A DNA stretch of 64,000 bases. It comes from Micavibrio sp. UBA6212 (lineage in GTDB: Bacteria > Pseudomonadota > Alphaproteobacteria > Micavibrionales > Micavibrionaceae). Below are positions 32,602 to 39,948 of this stretch, piece after piece (position 1 is the stretch's first letter; every line of letters begins with the position of its first letter). Position numbers and translations under genes: made by a program. The notes below the pieces were generated by a model. It saw nothing but the letters and a program-made list of their open reading frames with translations, was not told where the DNA came from and made no database searches. The stretch lies in contig DISK01000001.1 in the NCBI GenBank assembly GCA_002421905.1, positions 1 through 64,000 of the forward strand, written 5' to 3'.

Positions 32602-32826
32602 TTATTTCTTGTGTGGAGGCATTTTCTTTTCTTCGAATACGACATGGCAGCCCTGCTTGCCTGTTTCGGGATTGATTGCCCGTGGGTCGTATTTACGGAA
32701 AGACATTTTTTCCGTGATGTTCTTTGGGTTTTTCTGGATGTAATAGGTGAAGCCAGTCGGGTTGCCTTTGACATTTTTCCCGGTGCTCAACAAACGAACC
32801 TTAACAATTGCGCCTTTTTTAGCCAT
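32602..32826 (-). CDS. rpmG: 50S ribosomal protein bL33
   Basis: 74 residues from MAKKGAIVKVRLLSTG. The family core is clear (KVRLLSTG, FTYYIQKNPKNITEKMSFRKYDP, HVVFEEKK). It is longer than the usual 55: there is a short insert after LLSTG (KNVKGNPTG), another after KYDPRA (INPETGKQGC) and a small basic tail. Only one Cys is present, so it is the zinc-free type. The start is fixed by homology and by a TTGACA promoter 36 bases before it. An upstream in-frame ATG at 32889 would fall over that promoter. Confidence 0.93.
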   Translation of the reverse strand: MAKKGAIVKVRLLSTGKNVKGNPTGFTYYIQKNPKNITEKMSFRKYDPRAINPETGKQGCHVVFEEKKMPPHKK

Positions 32827-32861
32827 TTTTCTAAACCTTTTAACGTGGAATTCAGTGCGCC

Positions 32862-32889
32862 AAAATAAGCATTTTCGAAGCAATGTCAA
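32862..32889 (-). promoter_or_regulatory. rpmG promoter
   Basis: Minus strand: perfect -35 TTGACA (32884-32889), 16-base spacer, -10 TATTTT (32862-32867). Confidence 0.55.
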
Positions 32890-32959
32890 GAAAAACTAGG
32901 AGATATCCCTGCTAAAACAATATTTACATAATATATTAGTTTAGGAGAGTGTCTATGCC

Positions 32960-35311
32960 TTACTTTTGTGGGCGATGTTTTGGCCCAGGTTTTCCTGATT
33001 TTGGTTTTTGCGGACGGTCGCCATGTTTCGAAGGTTCTGTACCTTGTTTCTTGTTGCGTTGATCCTTGGAAGGATACTTCCCCTTAGGTTTTTGAGAAGG
33101 CTTGCGTTCAAAGTGGCGGGTGTTGCTGTGCGTATTCCCTTTTGATTTGTAACCATCGACTTCGGCACCGGCTTCGCCATTAACCAGCTCAAAGAGCGAG
33201 CTTCCGGTTAGGGGATCGGCTTCGACAATGCTGACAAGGACGGGGGCGCCCAAACGGAAGATGCGGCCAGTTCGGCGCCCGATCAGCGCATGGTGGGCTT
33301 CGTCATGGATGTAGTAGTCTCCGGGAAGGGTACGGATTGGAACAAGGCCATCTGCGCCGGTCGCTGTGAGTTTGATGAATAGACCAAAGCGGGTGACACC
33401 ACCGATGCGCCCTTCGAATTGCATGCCGATTTTGTCGCTGAGGTAGGCGGCGGTAAAGCGGTCAACCGAATTGCGTTCCGCCTCGGCGGAAGTTCTTTCT
33501 GTTCCCGATATATGTTGAGAAAGCTCTGAAAGCTTTACCATTTCATGTTCGGTTAAGCCTCCATCTCCCAATTTATAGGCGTGGATCAAAGAACGGTGGA
33601 CGATCAGATCTGCATAACGGCGGATGGGGGAGGTGAAGTGTGCGTATTTCTGAAGTGCCAAGCCAAAATGGCCGATATTTTCAGGATCGTAAACGGCTTG
33701 GGATTGGGATCTCAAAATGATTTCCGAAACCAGAAACCCCATTGGCATTTTCTTGGCTTTTTCCAACAGGTGATTAATTTGTCCCGGGTTGGCCACCCCA
33801 CTTTTGGGGAGGGTGAGGCCAAATGATTCAAGAAAGGTTGATGCCGACATCAGTTTTTCACCTGTCGGGCGGTCGTGAATTCGATAGATGCAGGGGGCGC
33901 TTTTTGCCTCCAGTGCTTCGGCAGCGGCGACATTGGCCAGAATCATAAATTCTTCAATAACTTTATGAGAGTCCAGTCTTTCTCGTACTGCGACACCAGT
34001 CATTTCACCTTTGTCATTGACGACAATTTTCCGCTCAGGGATATCCAGATCAAGTGCGCCGCGCTTTTGTCGGGCAGCGTCCAGAATTTTCCATGCGGCA
34101 TAAAGCGGACGAATGACGTCATCCATTAACGGTGTTGTTGTTTCATCTGTTTCACCCGTCATCGCGGCTTGGACTTGTTCGTATGTGAGGCGCGCACGAG
34201 ACATCATCAAGCCACGCACGAATTTATGCCTCAGGAGTTTTCCATCCTTGTTTACCCACATGTGAACGGCGAGCGTTGCGCGGGGTTCATGCGGACGCAA
34301 GGAACATAAATCGTTCGAGAGTTTTTCGGGCAACATGGGCAATACGCGGTCAGGAAAGTAGGTTGAGTTACCCCTGAGATAGGCTTCCTTGTCCAGTTCC
34401 GATCCGTGCGTGACGTAGTGGGAGACATCTGCAATGGCGACCATCAGGTGGAACCCACCTTCGTTGTTTTTATCAGTGTCGGGTTCGGCAAATACGGCAT
34501 CGTCAAAGTCACGGGCATCTGACCCGTCAATTGTAACCAGAGGAATATCGCGCAGGTCGGTGCGATGCCCCAATGGCGGGATAATCATATCGTCTGTTTC
34601 AAGAATAACGCTTTCAGGAAATGTATGACGCAGGCCTGCTTCGTAGAGAGCCATCAGGCTGATTGCTTTCGGGTCATCGGCATTGCCGACTATTTCGAGA
34701 ATACGGACATTCTTGCGGAGAGCCGAACGAGAGGGTTGGATTTCTGCCACCACGATCTGTCCGACTTCTGCCCCGTTCAGTTCTGTTGAAGGGATGTCGA
34801 AATCATGTTTAGACCGGCGATCAATAGGAGCAAGCAAGTAACCGTTCTTGACTTGCTTAACGTAGCCAACTATGCGGGCGACGGCCTCATCTACTTTTTT
34901 GATGATCTGGGCTTCGTAGATGTTATGTCCGGCTTTTTTGATGCGCACCAAGGCACGATCACCGACGATCAGAGACGGGTGCCCTTTTTTTTCCGGCATG
35001 ATTTCAATGCGGGGTGGTTGTCCTTGTAAAGCTTCTTGCCAGTCTGTCGGGCGGGCAAACAAATCTCCGTCAACATCTATGTCGGAAATTTCAACAACAC
35101 AAACGGGAGGAAGGGCATCGGCGACTTTATAGGATTTGCCAATGTCCTTGGTAATGACACCATCTTGCTCAAGTTCTTTCAAAAGCTTCTTAAAGGCGAT
35201 TCGTGCGTCTTCGCCTTTGATATTGAATGCCGTGATCAAGTCACGTTTGGTCATAGCCACCCCGAAATTTTCGAGGATCTTGATAATTTGTTCTTTGGTG
35301 GGGAGTTTCAT
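32960..35311 (-). CDS. rnr: Ribonuclease R
   Basis: Processive 3'-5' exoribonuclease. It is 783 residues from MKLPTKEQIIKILENFG; a longer reading from 35485 would overlap the divergent deaminase gene. There is an N-terminal winged-helix RNA-binding region (1-70), cold-shock-like domains, the RNB catalytic domain (TIDGSDARDFDDAVFAE, with the Asp cluster, then DVSHYVTHGSELDKEAYLRGNSTYFPDRVLPMLPEKLSN) and an S1 domain (MQFEGRIGGVTRFGLFIKL). The last 70 residues are Lys/Pro/Gln-rich and disordered, typical of RNase R tails that bind structured RNA. It lies upstream of rpmG on the same strand, 133 bases apart with a separate rpmG promoter. Confidence 0.95.
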   Translation of the reverse strand: MKLPTKEQIIKILENFGVAMTKRDLITAFNIKGEDARIAFKKLLKELEQDGVITKDIGKSYKVADALPPVCVVEISDIDVDGDLFARPTDWQEALQGQPPRIEIMPEKKGHPSLIVGDRALVRIKKAGHNIYEAQIIKKVDEAVARIVGYVKQVKNGYLLAPIDRRSKHDFDIPSTELNGAEVGQIVVAEIQPSRSALRKNVRILEIVGNADDPKAISLMALYEAGLRHTFPESVILETDDMIIPPLGHRTDLRDIPLVTIDGSDARDFDDAVFAEPDTDKNNEGGFHLMVAIADVSHYVTHGSELDKEAYLRGNSTYFPDRVLPMLPEKLSNDLCSLRPHEPRATLAVHMWVNKDGKLLRHKFVRGLMMSRARLTYEQVQAAMTGETDETTTPLMDDVIRPLYAAWKILDAARQKRGALDLDIPERKIVVNDKGEMTGVAVRERLDSHKVIEEFMILANVAAAEALEAKSAPCIYRIHDRPTGEKLMSASTFLESFGLTLPKSGVANPGQINHLLEKAKKMPMGFLVSEIILRSQSQAVYDPENIGHFGLALQKYAHFTSPIRRYADLIVHRSLIHAYKLGDGGLTEHEMVKLSELSQHISGTERTSAEAERNSVDRFTAAYLSDKIGMQFEGRIGGVTRFGLFIKLTATGADGLVPIRTLPGDYYIHDEAHHALIGRRTGRIFRLGAPVLVSIVEADPLTGSSLFELVNGEAGAEVDGYKSKGNTHSNTRHFERKPSQKPKGKYPSKDQRNKKQGTEPSKHGDRPQKPKSGKPGPKHRPQK

Positions 35312-35399
35312 ACCCACATTATAGATCAAGGAAAAGCTTTTGTCCTCTGCTTTTATTCGATATAAGAAGACAATTATAGATATTCTTGGAGATGTTGAA

Positions 35400-35984
35400 A
35401 TGTCCTTATTTGTTACCAAAGACACACCTGTCACTGATTCTGTTTTAACTGTGATCGCGCACTTGCCGACCAAAAGTTTAAGCAAAACAGTCGAAGCCGG
35501 TTTCTTCCAGAAATTGTCGGATGCCGACTTTATGCGGATTGCGGTGTTGCTTGCACAAAAAAGCTATGATGAAGGAGGTTGTCCGATTGGCGGAGTTGTC
35601 ATTGACAATGCAACCCGTCAGATTATGGGCAAAGGACATAATACGTTGGTGCAGGAGAATCACCCTTATAACCATGGAGAAACCTCGGCGATTCGTGATG
35701 CAGGACGGATTGATTTCAGTAAAACTACGATTTTTACGACACTATCGCCATGTGATGTGTGTGCTACCCTGATTTATATGCGCCAGTTTGCCCGTGTTGT
35801 GGTCGGGGATGTCACCAGTGCTTCAGGAAATGAAGACATGGTTCGCTCCAAGGGAGTTCAAGTTGATATTCTGGAAGACCAGATGGGAATTGAGATTTAT
35901 TCCAAATACCGCGCTGAAAAACCGGATCAGGATAATGAAGACTGGAAAGGTTTGGCAGAAGTTTGTAAGCACCATTCACATTAG
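35400..35984 (+). CDS. Cytosine deaminase of the yeast Fcy1 type
   Basis: 194 residues from MSLFVTKDTP (GGAG eight bases upstream). It has the zinc-deaminase motifs HGE (92-94) and PCDVC (C118, C121). Around them GHNTLVQ...NHGETSAIRDAGRI, TIFTTLSPCDVCATLIYMRQFARVVVGD and the C-terminal DWKGLAEV follow fungal cytosine deaminase (TLSPCDMCTGAI, ending DWFEDI) more closely than guanine or tRNA deaminases. Expected reaction: cytosine to uracil plus ammonia. It is about 35 residues longer at the N-terminus than yeast Fcy1. Divergent from rnr with an 88-base gap. Creatinine- or isocytosine-type specificities cannot be excluded. Confidence 0.8.
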   Translation: MSLFVTKDTPVTDSVLTVIAHLPTKSLSKTVEAGFFQKLSDADFMRIAVLLAQKSYDEGGCPIGGVVIDNATRQIMGKGHNTLVQENHPYNHGETSAIRDAGRIDFSKTTIFTTLSPCDVCATLIYMRQFARVVVGDVTSASGNEDMVRSKGVQVDILEDQMGIEIYSKYRAEKPDQDNEDWKGLAEVCKHHSH

Positions 35985-36000
35985 TATTTTTATGGGTGTG

Positions 36001-36840
36001 TTATCTGACCAGAGAGAGTTTTGTTGGCACTGTTGTCATCGAAGATTGAGCAGATTGTACTGTCAGGGGCCATCTAGGTCGGATTTGGACTGACACGGAC
36101 TCTTGCATCTCTGCCAAGAAGTTAATAATTGTCCCGAAAATTTTTATACGATCTTCACACAGTCCTGTAAAAATAGCAGATTGAGTTAGGACAGGAGGTT
36201 CACCTATTTGATCCAGAACATCTCCTAGCCTTAATTTAGGCAGATGGTTAAAGTCCTGCATCAGTTTGCTAAGTCCTTTTTTGTTATCAGACTTTTTTTG
36301 AGGAAACTGGATGATTTTCTCGCCTTGCAGAGAGCCATCAGGCTCTTTGGGAGCAGGCTTCATGACATCGAAATATAACCAAGACAAAGTATCCCAGTCT
36401 TTGCTTTCGCATGCCTGTTTGAAGTTTGCAACAACTGTGTTTTGTTTCTTTTCCAGGTCGGCCATGTCTTGCTCGGTGAATTTAAGCAACTTTGTCTGAT
36501 GAGCCCGAAATTGCATTAAATCAAGTTCGATGGACTTAAGAAGAGCCGTTCTCTTTTGTTTGTTTGCTTGAAGGCCGCCACTGCAAATATCAGACATGTG
36601 GTCTGCCAGATTAAATAATCTGTCCAGTGCGACATGATCTAATGTACAGGGGGGTAGTAAGTCACCTTCAATGGCTTGGTATGGTCTCTCCTCTGCTCTC
36701 AATAATGTAAGAAATAGAGAGGTTTTGGTGCCTTTGATCACTCGGTGATAGTCGTTGTGCCCATTGAGACATTGTTCCAGTAATGTCGATTCGGCATCGG
36801 TCAGGGGGCTTTTACAAAACGCATTAAAATTTTTGCTCAT
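36001..36840 (-). CDS. Unrecognised 279-residue protein
   Basis: No family recognised. Soluble and mainly helical. The middle (KRTALLKSIELDLMQFRAHQTKLLKFTEQDMADLEKKQNTVVANFKQA, about 115-165) is a likely coiled coil. Four Cys are spread through the protein (CKSP, QCLNG, PPCTL, ICSGG) without a metal-binding pattern. No signal peptide or membrane segment. It is convergent with the deaminase (16 bases) and 47 bases from the left end of the IS element, whose insertion may lie in its promoter region. Codon use is slightly more AT-rich than that of the core genes, which would fit an accessory gene, but this is only an impression. Confidence 0.65.
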   Translation of the reverse strand: MSKNFNAFCKSPLTDAESTLLEQCLNGHNDYHRVIKGTKTSLFLTLLRAEERPYQAIEGDLLPPCTLDHVALDRLFNLADHMSDICSGGLQANKQKRTALLKSIELDLMQFRAHQTKLLKFTEQDMADLEKKQNTVVANFKQACESKDWDTLSWLYFDVMKPAPKEPDGSLQGEKIIQFPQKKSDNKKGLSKLMQDFNHLPKLRLGDVLDQIGEPPVLTQSAIFTGLCEDRIKIFGTIINFLAEMQESVSVQIRPRWPLTVQSAQSSMTTVPTKLSLVR

Positions 36841-36887
36841 GACTTATAGCTAATAAGCATTTATTCTTATGTCAATGTAAAATTTTA

Positions 36888-36905
36888 GGATGTGTTGACA
36901 TTCAG
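36888..36905 (+). repeat. Left terminal inverted repeat of the IS
   Basis: GGATGTGTTGACATTCAG; matches the right end at 16 of 18 positions. The GTTGACATTCAG core is identical at both ends. Confidence 0.88.
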
Positions 36906-36960
36906 GATTCACAAATCAGTTAAGATGTGATTCATTGTTCTAATCGGAGATAGGATTAGA

Positions 36961-37332
36961 ATGGCAAGACGAGAATTACGAGACGATCAGTGGAATAAGA
37001 TAAAAGATTTATTGCCTGGGAAGGTTAGTGATCCCGGAAGATCTGCAATGGACAATCGTCTTTTTATGGACGCCATCTTATGGATTGCACGAACTGGGGC
37101 GCATTGGCGGGAATTGCCGGAGCATTTTGGGGCATGGAACTCTGTCTTTCAAAGATATAACCGATGGTCAAAGGCGGGGGTCTGGGAGCGTTTGTTTCAG
37201 GCGCTTTCAGACGATCCTGATTTTGAATATGTGATGATTGATTCAACGATTGTCCGCGCTCACCAGCATAGCGCTGGCGCAAAAGGGGGACTCAAAAAAC
37301 GGAAGCCCTTGGCCGTTCAAAAGGCGGATTAA
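36961..37332 (+). CDS. IS5-family transposase, OrfA
   Basis: 123 residues. The N-terminal DUF4096-like DNA-binding domain is clear (LRDDQWNKIKDLLPGK, then DNRLFMDAILWIARTGAHWRELPEHFGAWNSVFQRYNRW), followed by the first catalytic Asp in YVMIDSTIVRAHQHSAGAKGG. The frame then runs out into KKRKPLAVQKAD and stop. At CTC-AAA-AAA-CGG (37291-37302) a -1 slip continues the family sequence (TEALGRSKGGLTTKIH), so OrfA alone is the unshifted product, usually an inhibitor in this family. Confidence 0.88.
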   Translation: MARRELRDDQWNKIKDLLPGKVSDPGRSAMDNRLFMDAILWIARTGAHWRELPEHFGAWNSVFQRYNRWSKAGVWERLFQALSDDPDFEYVMIDSTIVRAHQHSAGAKGGLKKRKPLAVQKAD

Positions 37333-37715
37333 CGACTAAAATCCATACAACGACGGATGCGTTAGGCAATCCTGTTCGCTTTATTCTGACAGGCGGTGAG
37401 GAGTCAGATTTTACTCAAGCCCTTCCGTTGATTGAGGATATTCCCACGCAAGCTGTTCTTGCTGATAAGGGTTATGATAGCAACGCGATTGTTGATGCTG
37501 TGACAGGGGCGGGAGCTAAAGTTGTTATTCCGCCCAAGAAAAACAGAACAACGCAGCGGGAGTGTGATTTTGCGCTCTATGCCGAACGGCATCGTATCGA
37601 ATGTTTCTTCAGCAAACTCAAGCATTATAGAGGGATCGCCACACGTTATTGTAAAAGAGCCAGAAACTTCTCCGCACTCATTTACATCGCCGCTTCCGTC
37701 ATCTGGTTACGCTGA
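37299..37715 (+). CDS. IS5-family transposase, OrfB part (joined by -1 frameshift)
   Basis: This frame has no start of its own. Read from 37299 after a -1 shift on the A6 run (37294-37299), it supplies the rest of the transposase: TEALGRSKGGLTTKIHTTTD, the second catalytic Asp in VLADKGYDSNAIVDA, the third residue Glu in RHRIECFFSKLKHYR, and the C-terminal RNFSALIYIAASVIWLR. The joined OrfAB would be 251 residues with a full DDE triad. The stop codon lies inside the right inverted repeat. A homopolymer shift of this kind is well known in the family, so I read it as programmed rather than decay. Confidence 0.8.
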   Translation, partial: TEALGRSKGGLTTKIHTTTDALGNPVRFILTGGEESDFTQALPLIEDIPTQAVLADKGYDSNAIVDAVTGAGAKVVIPPKKNRTTQRECDFALYAERHRIECFFSKLKHYRGIATRYCKRARNFSALIYIAASVIWLR

Positions 37716-37729
37716 ATGTCAACAGAACC
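37712..37729 (-). repeat. Right terminal inverted repeat of the IS
   Basis: Reads inward as GGTTCTGTTGACATTCAG. It overlaps the last codon and stop of the transposase. The flanking base pair TA matches the left side. Confidence 0.88.
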
Positions 37730-37731
37730 TA

Positions 37732-38049
37732 GGGCAGTATCAAAAAATCAGACCATCCTTTTGGATGGCCTGACTGTGCGGTAGAGTGTGTAAACTCCAC
37801 ATCCTTAATATATATAGATATACATATTTTGTATATATAAATAATGTTGTTTTTTACAAATATATTTATTATCCGATCTGCATATATTTTGTATAATAAT
37901 TAGCTCTGGGCAGCATGAGAGAGGCTTTTTCTTTTGAGATCATATGGTTACTCTTGTAACAGAGCGCAATAGAGAGTGATTTGTCGCAATGCGAAAGGTG
38001 ATTTACATTGCTCTTGTAATAATAAAACACCTAGAGAGTCCTCTTCTTT
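37732..38049. other. AT-rich spacer between IS and lpxC
   Basis: 318 bases. It holds the candidate small RNA and its promoter, a very AT-rich tract (37800-37905) and, at 37945-38035, two imperfect copies of a CTCTTGTAA...AGAGAGT unit. The lpxC promoter must be here, but no clear -35/-10 pair stands out. No protein gene is seen. Confidence 0.5.
37742..37825 (-). ncRNA. Candidate small RNA (about 84 nt)
   Basis: On the minus strand a possible promoter TTGTAA-N16-TATATA (37832-37859) is followed by two hairpins. The first is GTGGAGT-TTACAC-ACTCTAC (37781-37800, one G-U pair). The second is a terminator, TCAGGCCATCC-AAAA-GGATGGTCTGA (37748-37773) with one mismatch, followed by six U. No protein gene on this strand lies upstream within 300 bases that the terminator could serve. 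Prediction from structure alone; no known RNA family recognised. Confidence 0.4.
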
Positions 38050-38988
38050 ATGCAACATACCGTTTCAAAAATTGTCACCCTTTCAGGCGTAGGGCTTCAT
38101 TCCGGCGCGGAAACAGTTTTGAATATCAATCCAGCATCGGCATCTTCGGGGCTGGTTTTTGTGCGTGTGGATGTCGCGGACAAGGATAATATTGTTCCTG
38201 CCAAATGGAATCATGTGGTGGATACGCGTCTTTGTACCGTTGTGGGAAATAAAGATGGCGTGACGGTTGGAACGATCGAGCATTTGATGGCGGCGTTGGC
38301 TGCCTGTGGCGTTGATAATGCCGTGATTGAGTTGGATGGGCCGGAAGTTCCTATTATGGATGGTAGTGCCGAGCCTTTTATCGAGGCCATTCTTGATGTC
38401 GGTTTGAAAGCCCAGGCTGCGCCGCGTCGAGGCATTAAAATTTTGAAAGAAGTTTCTGTTCGTGACGGAGACAAGATTGTAACGTTGAAACCCGGCATTG
38501 GATCGCGTTATCAGATCGAAATTGATTTCCCTCATCCCGAGATTGGGCGTCAATCGGCTCAAATTGATATGTTTTCAGGAGACTTTATCAACCAGATTGC
38601 CGAAGCTCGGACGTTTGGGTTCTTGCATGAAGTCAATGCCTTGCGTGCGATGGGGTTGGCTTTGGGTGGATCGTTGGAAAATGCGATCGTTCTGGATACT
38701 GATTCAGTTATGAATCCTGAAGGACTGCGTTGCCCGAACGAGTTTGCTCGCCATAAAGTTCTGGACGCTGTGGGTGATTTATATATTGCTGGTGGTCCGA
38801 TCGTTGGACAGTTTGAAGCGTCAAAACCCGGACATAACATGAATAATCTGGTTTTGCGTGAACTGTTTTCTCAGCCGGACGCATGGGCTTTTGTTGATCT
38901 TTACATGGATCATGTGCCGGAGGTTGATCTTCCTGTAATGTCTTGTGCTTCTGAGACTTCGGTTTTGAAAGTTGCCGTTCGAGCCTAG
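38050..38988 (+). CDS. lpxC: UDP-3-O-acyl-N-acetylglucosamine deacetylase
   Basis: Zinc deacetylase for the committed step of lipid A synthesis. At 312 residues it is the usual length. Metal and catalytic motifs are present: GTIEHLMAALAACGVDNAVIELDGPEVPIMDGSAEPF (first zinc His and catalytic Glu region) and NEFARHKVLDAVGDLYIAG with SKPGHNMNN (remaining His/Asp ligands). TFGFLHEVNALRAMGLALGGSLENA is also typical. The ATG has no strong Shine-Dalgarno sequence. It is followed by bamD, recN and ligA as in many alphaproteobacteria, but ftsZ, the usual upstream neighbour, is absent here; an IS element lies 320 bases upstream. Confidence 0.97.
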   Translation: MQHTVSKIVTLSGVGLHSGAETVLNINPASASSGLVFVRVDVADKDNIVPAKWNHVVDTRLCTVVGNKDGVTVGTIEHLMAALAACGVDNAVIELDGPEVPIMDGSAEPFIEAILDVGLKAQAAPRRGIKILKEVSVRDGDKIVTLKPGIGSRYQIEIDFPHPEIGRQSAQIDMFSGDFINQIAEARTFGFLHEVNALRAMGLALGGSLENAIVLDTDSVMNPEGLRCPNEFARHKVLDAVGDLYIAGGPIVGQFEASKPGHNMNNLVLRELFSQPDAWAFVDLYMDHVPEVDLPVMSCASETSVLKVAVRA

Positions 38989-39097
38989 ATGATGCTTGAT
39001 TAAATCATTCACGAAATCCCTCATTTCTCTGTAAATTGAACTTGGTCTTGGTTCGTCTTGATGCTAGAAATAGCTATCTGAGATAATAGGAACTATA

Positions 39098-39919
39098 ATG
39101 AACAAGACGTTAGCCAGCCTGATTGCAATTTCTGTCCTTCTAACCGGATGCTCTTCCAAAGAGGAGGTTAAAGACCCGTTGACTGTTGATCGTCCAGCCG
39201 ATGATATCTTTAAGGAGGCTGAGGCAGCCAATAAAGAGGGGCTTTATCAAAAGGCTACCACGTTATATTCCGAAGTCGAGCGGCAGCACCCTTATTCCGA
39301 ATTTGCTACACTTTCCCAGATTCGTCAGGCTGAAACCGCCTATGAAGCCTTGAAATATGACGATGCGATTGCAGCACTCGAGAGGTTTGTTGAGCTGCAC
39401 CCCGGGCACGAAATGGTTCCCTATGCTTATTATATGAAAGCCATGTGCTATTACGAGCAAATGACCGATGTTCGGCGTGATCAGGCGATGACCAGAGACG
39501 CCCAAGAGGCTTTGGAAGTTGTTGTAAATCGGTTTCCTGAGAGTAAATATGCCCGTGATGCCCAGTTCAAGCTTGATCTTGTGATGGATCATTTGGCCGG
39601 TAAGGAAATGGAAATTGGTCGTTATTATATGAAAAAAGAGCAGTATAACGCTGCAATTAATCGTTTTATGGAAGTGGTTAGACATTACCAGACCACAACT
39701 CACACGCCCGAAGCATTGCACCGTCTGGTCGAATGTTACACGGTTTTGGGTTTGAAGGATGAAGCAACGCGCGTGGCCTCTATTTTGGGTCATAACTATC
39801 CGGGCAGTTCATGGTATGAGAGCAGTTATGGCCTTCTTGACCCTGCCCAGCGGGTAAAATTAAAAGATCAACGGTCTTGGGTCAGCAGAACGGTTGGTTC
39901 CTTGCTCAAGTCTGATTAA
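39098..39919 (+). CDS. bamD: Outer membrane assembly lipoprotein BamD (ComL)
   Basis: 273 residues. It has a lipoprotein signal with lipobox LLTGC (Cys 18), followed by five TPR-like helical repeats: ADDIFKEAEAANKEGLYQKATTLYSEVERQHPYSEFA, then YDDAIAALERFVELHPGHEMVPYAYYMKAMCYYEQMTDVRRDQ, which is the most conserved BamD segment. BamD docks unfolded outer-membrane proteins at the Bam complex together with BamA. It lies between lpxC and recN, 109 and 29 bases away, on the same strand, so recN is probably co-transcribed with it. Confidence 0.95.
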   Translation: MNKTLASLIAISVLLTGCSSKEEVKDPLTVDRPADDIFKEAEAANKEGLYQKATTLYSEVERQHPYSEFATLSQIRQAETAYEALKYDDAIAALERFVELHPGHEMVPYAYYMKAMCYYEQMTDVRRDQAMTRDAQEALEVVVNRFPESKYARDAQFKLDLVMDHLAGKEMEIGRYYMKKEQYNAAINRFMEVVRHYQTTTHTPEALHRLVECYTVLGLKDEATRVASILGHNYPGSSWYESSYGLLDPAQRVKLKDQRSWVSRTVGSLLKSD

Positions 39920-39948
39920 TTTCTATAACATATCGAGGAACGCGGAGC

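Larger units (their letters stand above)
36888..37729 (+). mobile_element. IS5-family insertion sequence (IS427-like), 842 bp
   Basis: Bounded by 18-bp terminal inverted repeats with two mismatches: left GGATGTGTTGACATTCAG (36888-36905) and right, read inward, GGTTCTGTTGACATTCAG (37729-37712). It is flanked on both sides by the dinucleotide TA (36886-36887 and 37730-37731), the likely target duplication. It contains one DDE transposase split into two frames. The element looks complete and recent, as both ends and the target duplication are intact. It lies between an orphan gene and lpxC. Confidence 0.88.

Noticed and set aside
37428..37715. OrfB of the IS as an independent gene starting at ATG 37428
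   Set aside because: This start would cut off the conserved segment before the second catalytic Asp; the -1 shift on the A6 run restores the full family sequence.
37749..37812. 20-codon minus-strand frame over the terminator beside the IS
   Set aside because: Its AAGG is too close to the ATG and the frame runs through the terminator hairpin; a small RNA explains the structure better.
39888..39903. GAAC-N5-GTTC in front of recN as a LexA site
   Set aside because: Spacing fits neither known LexA boxes nor the recA/uvrA repeat, and it lies within bamD coding sequence.
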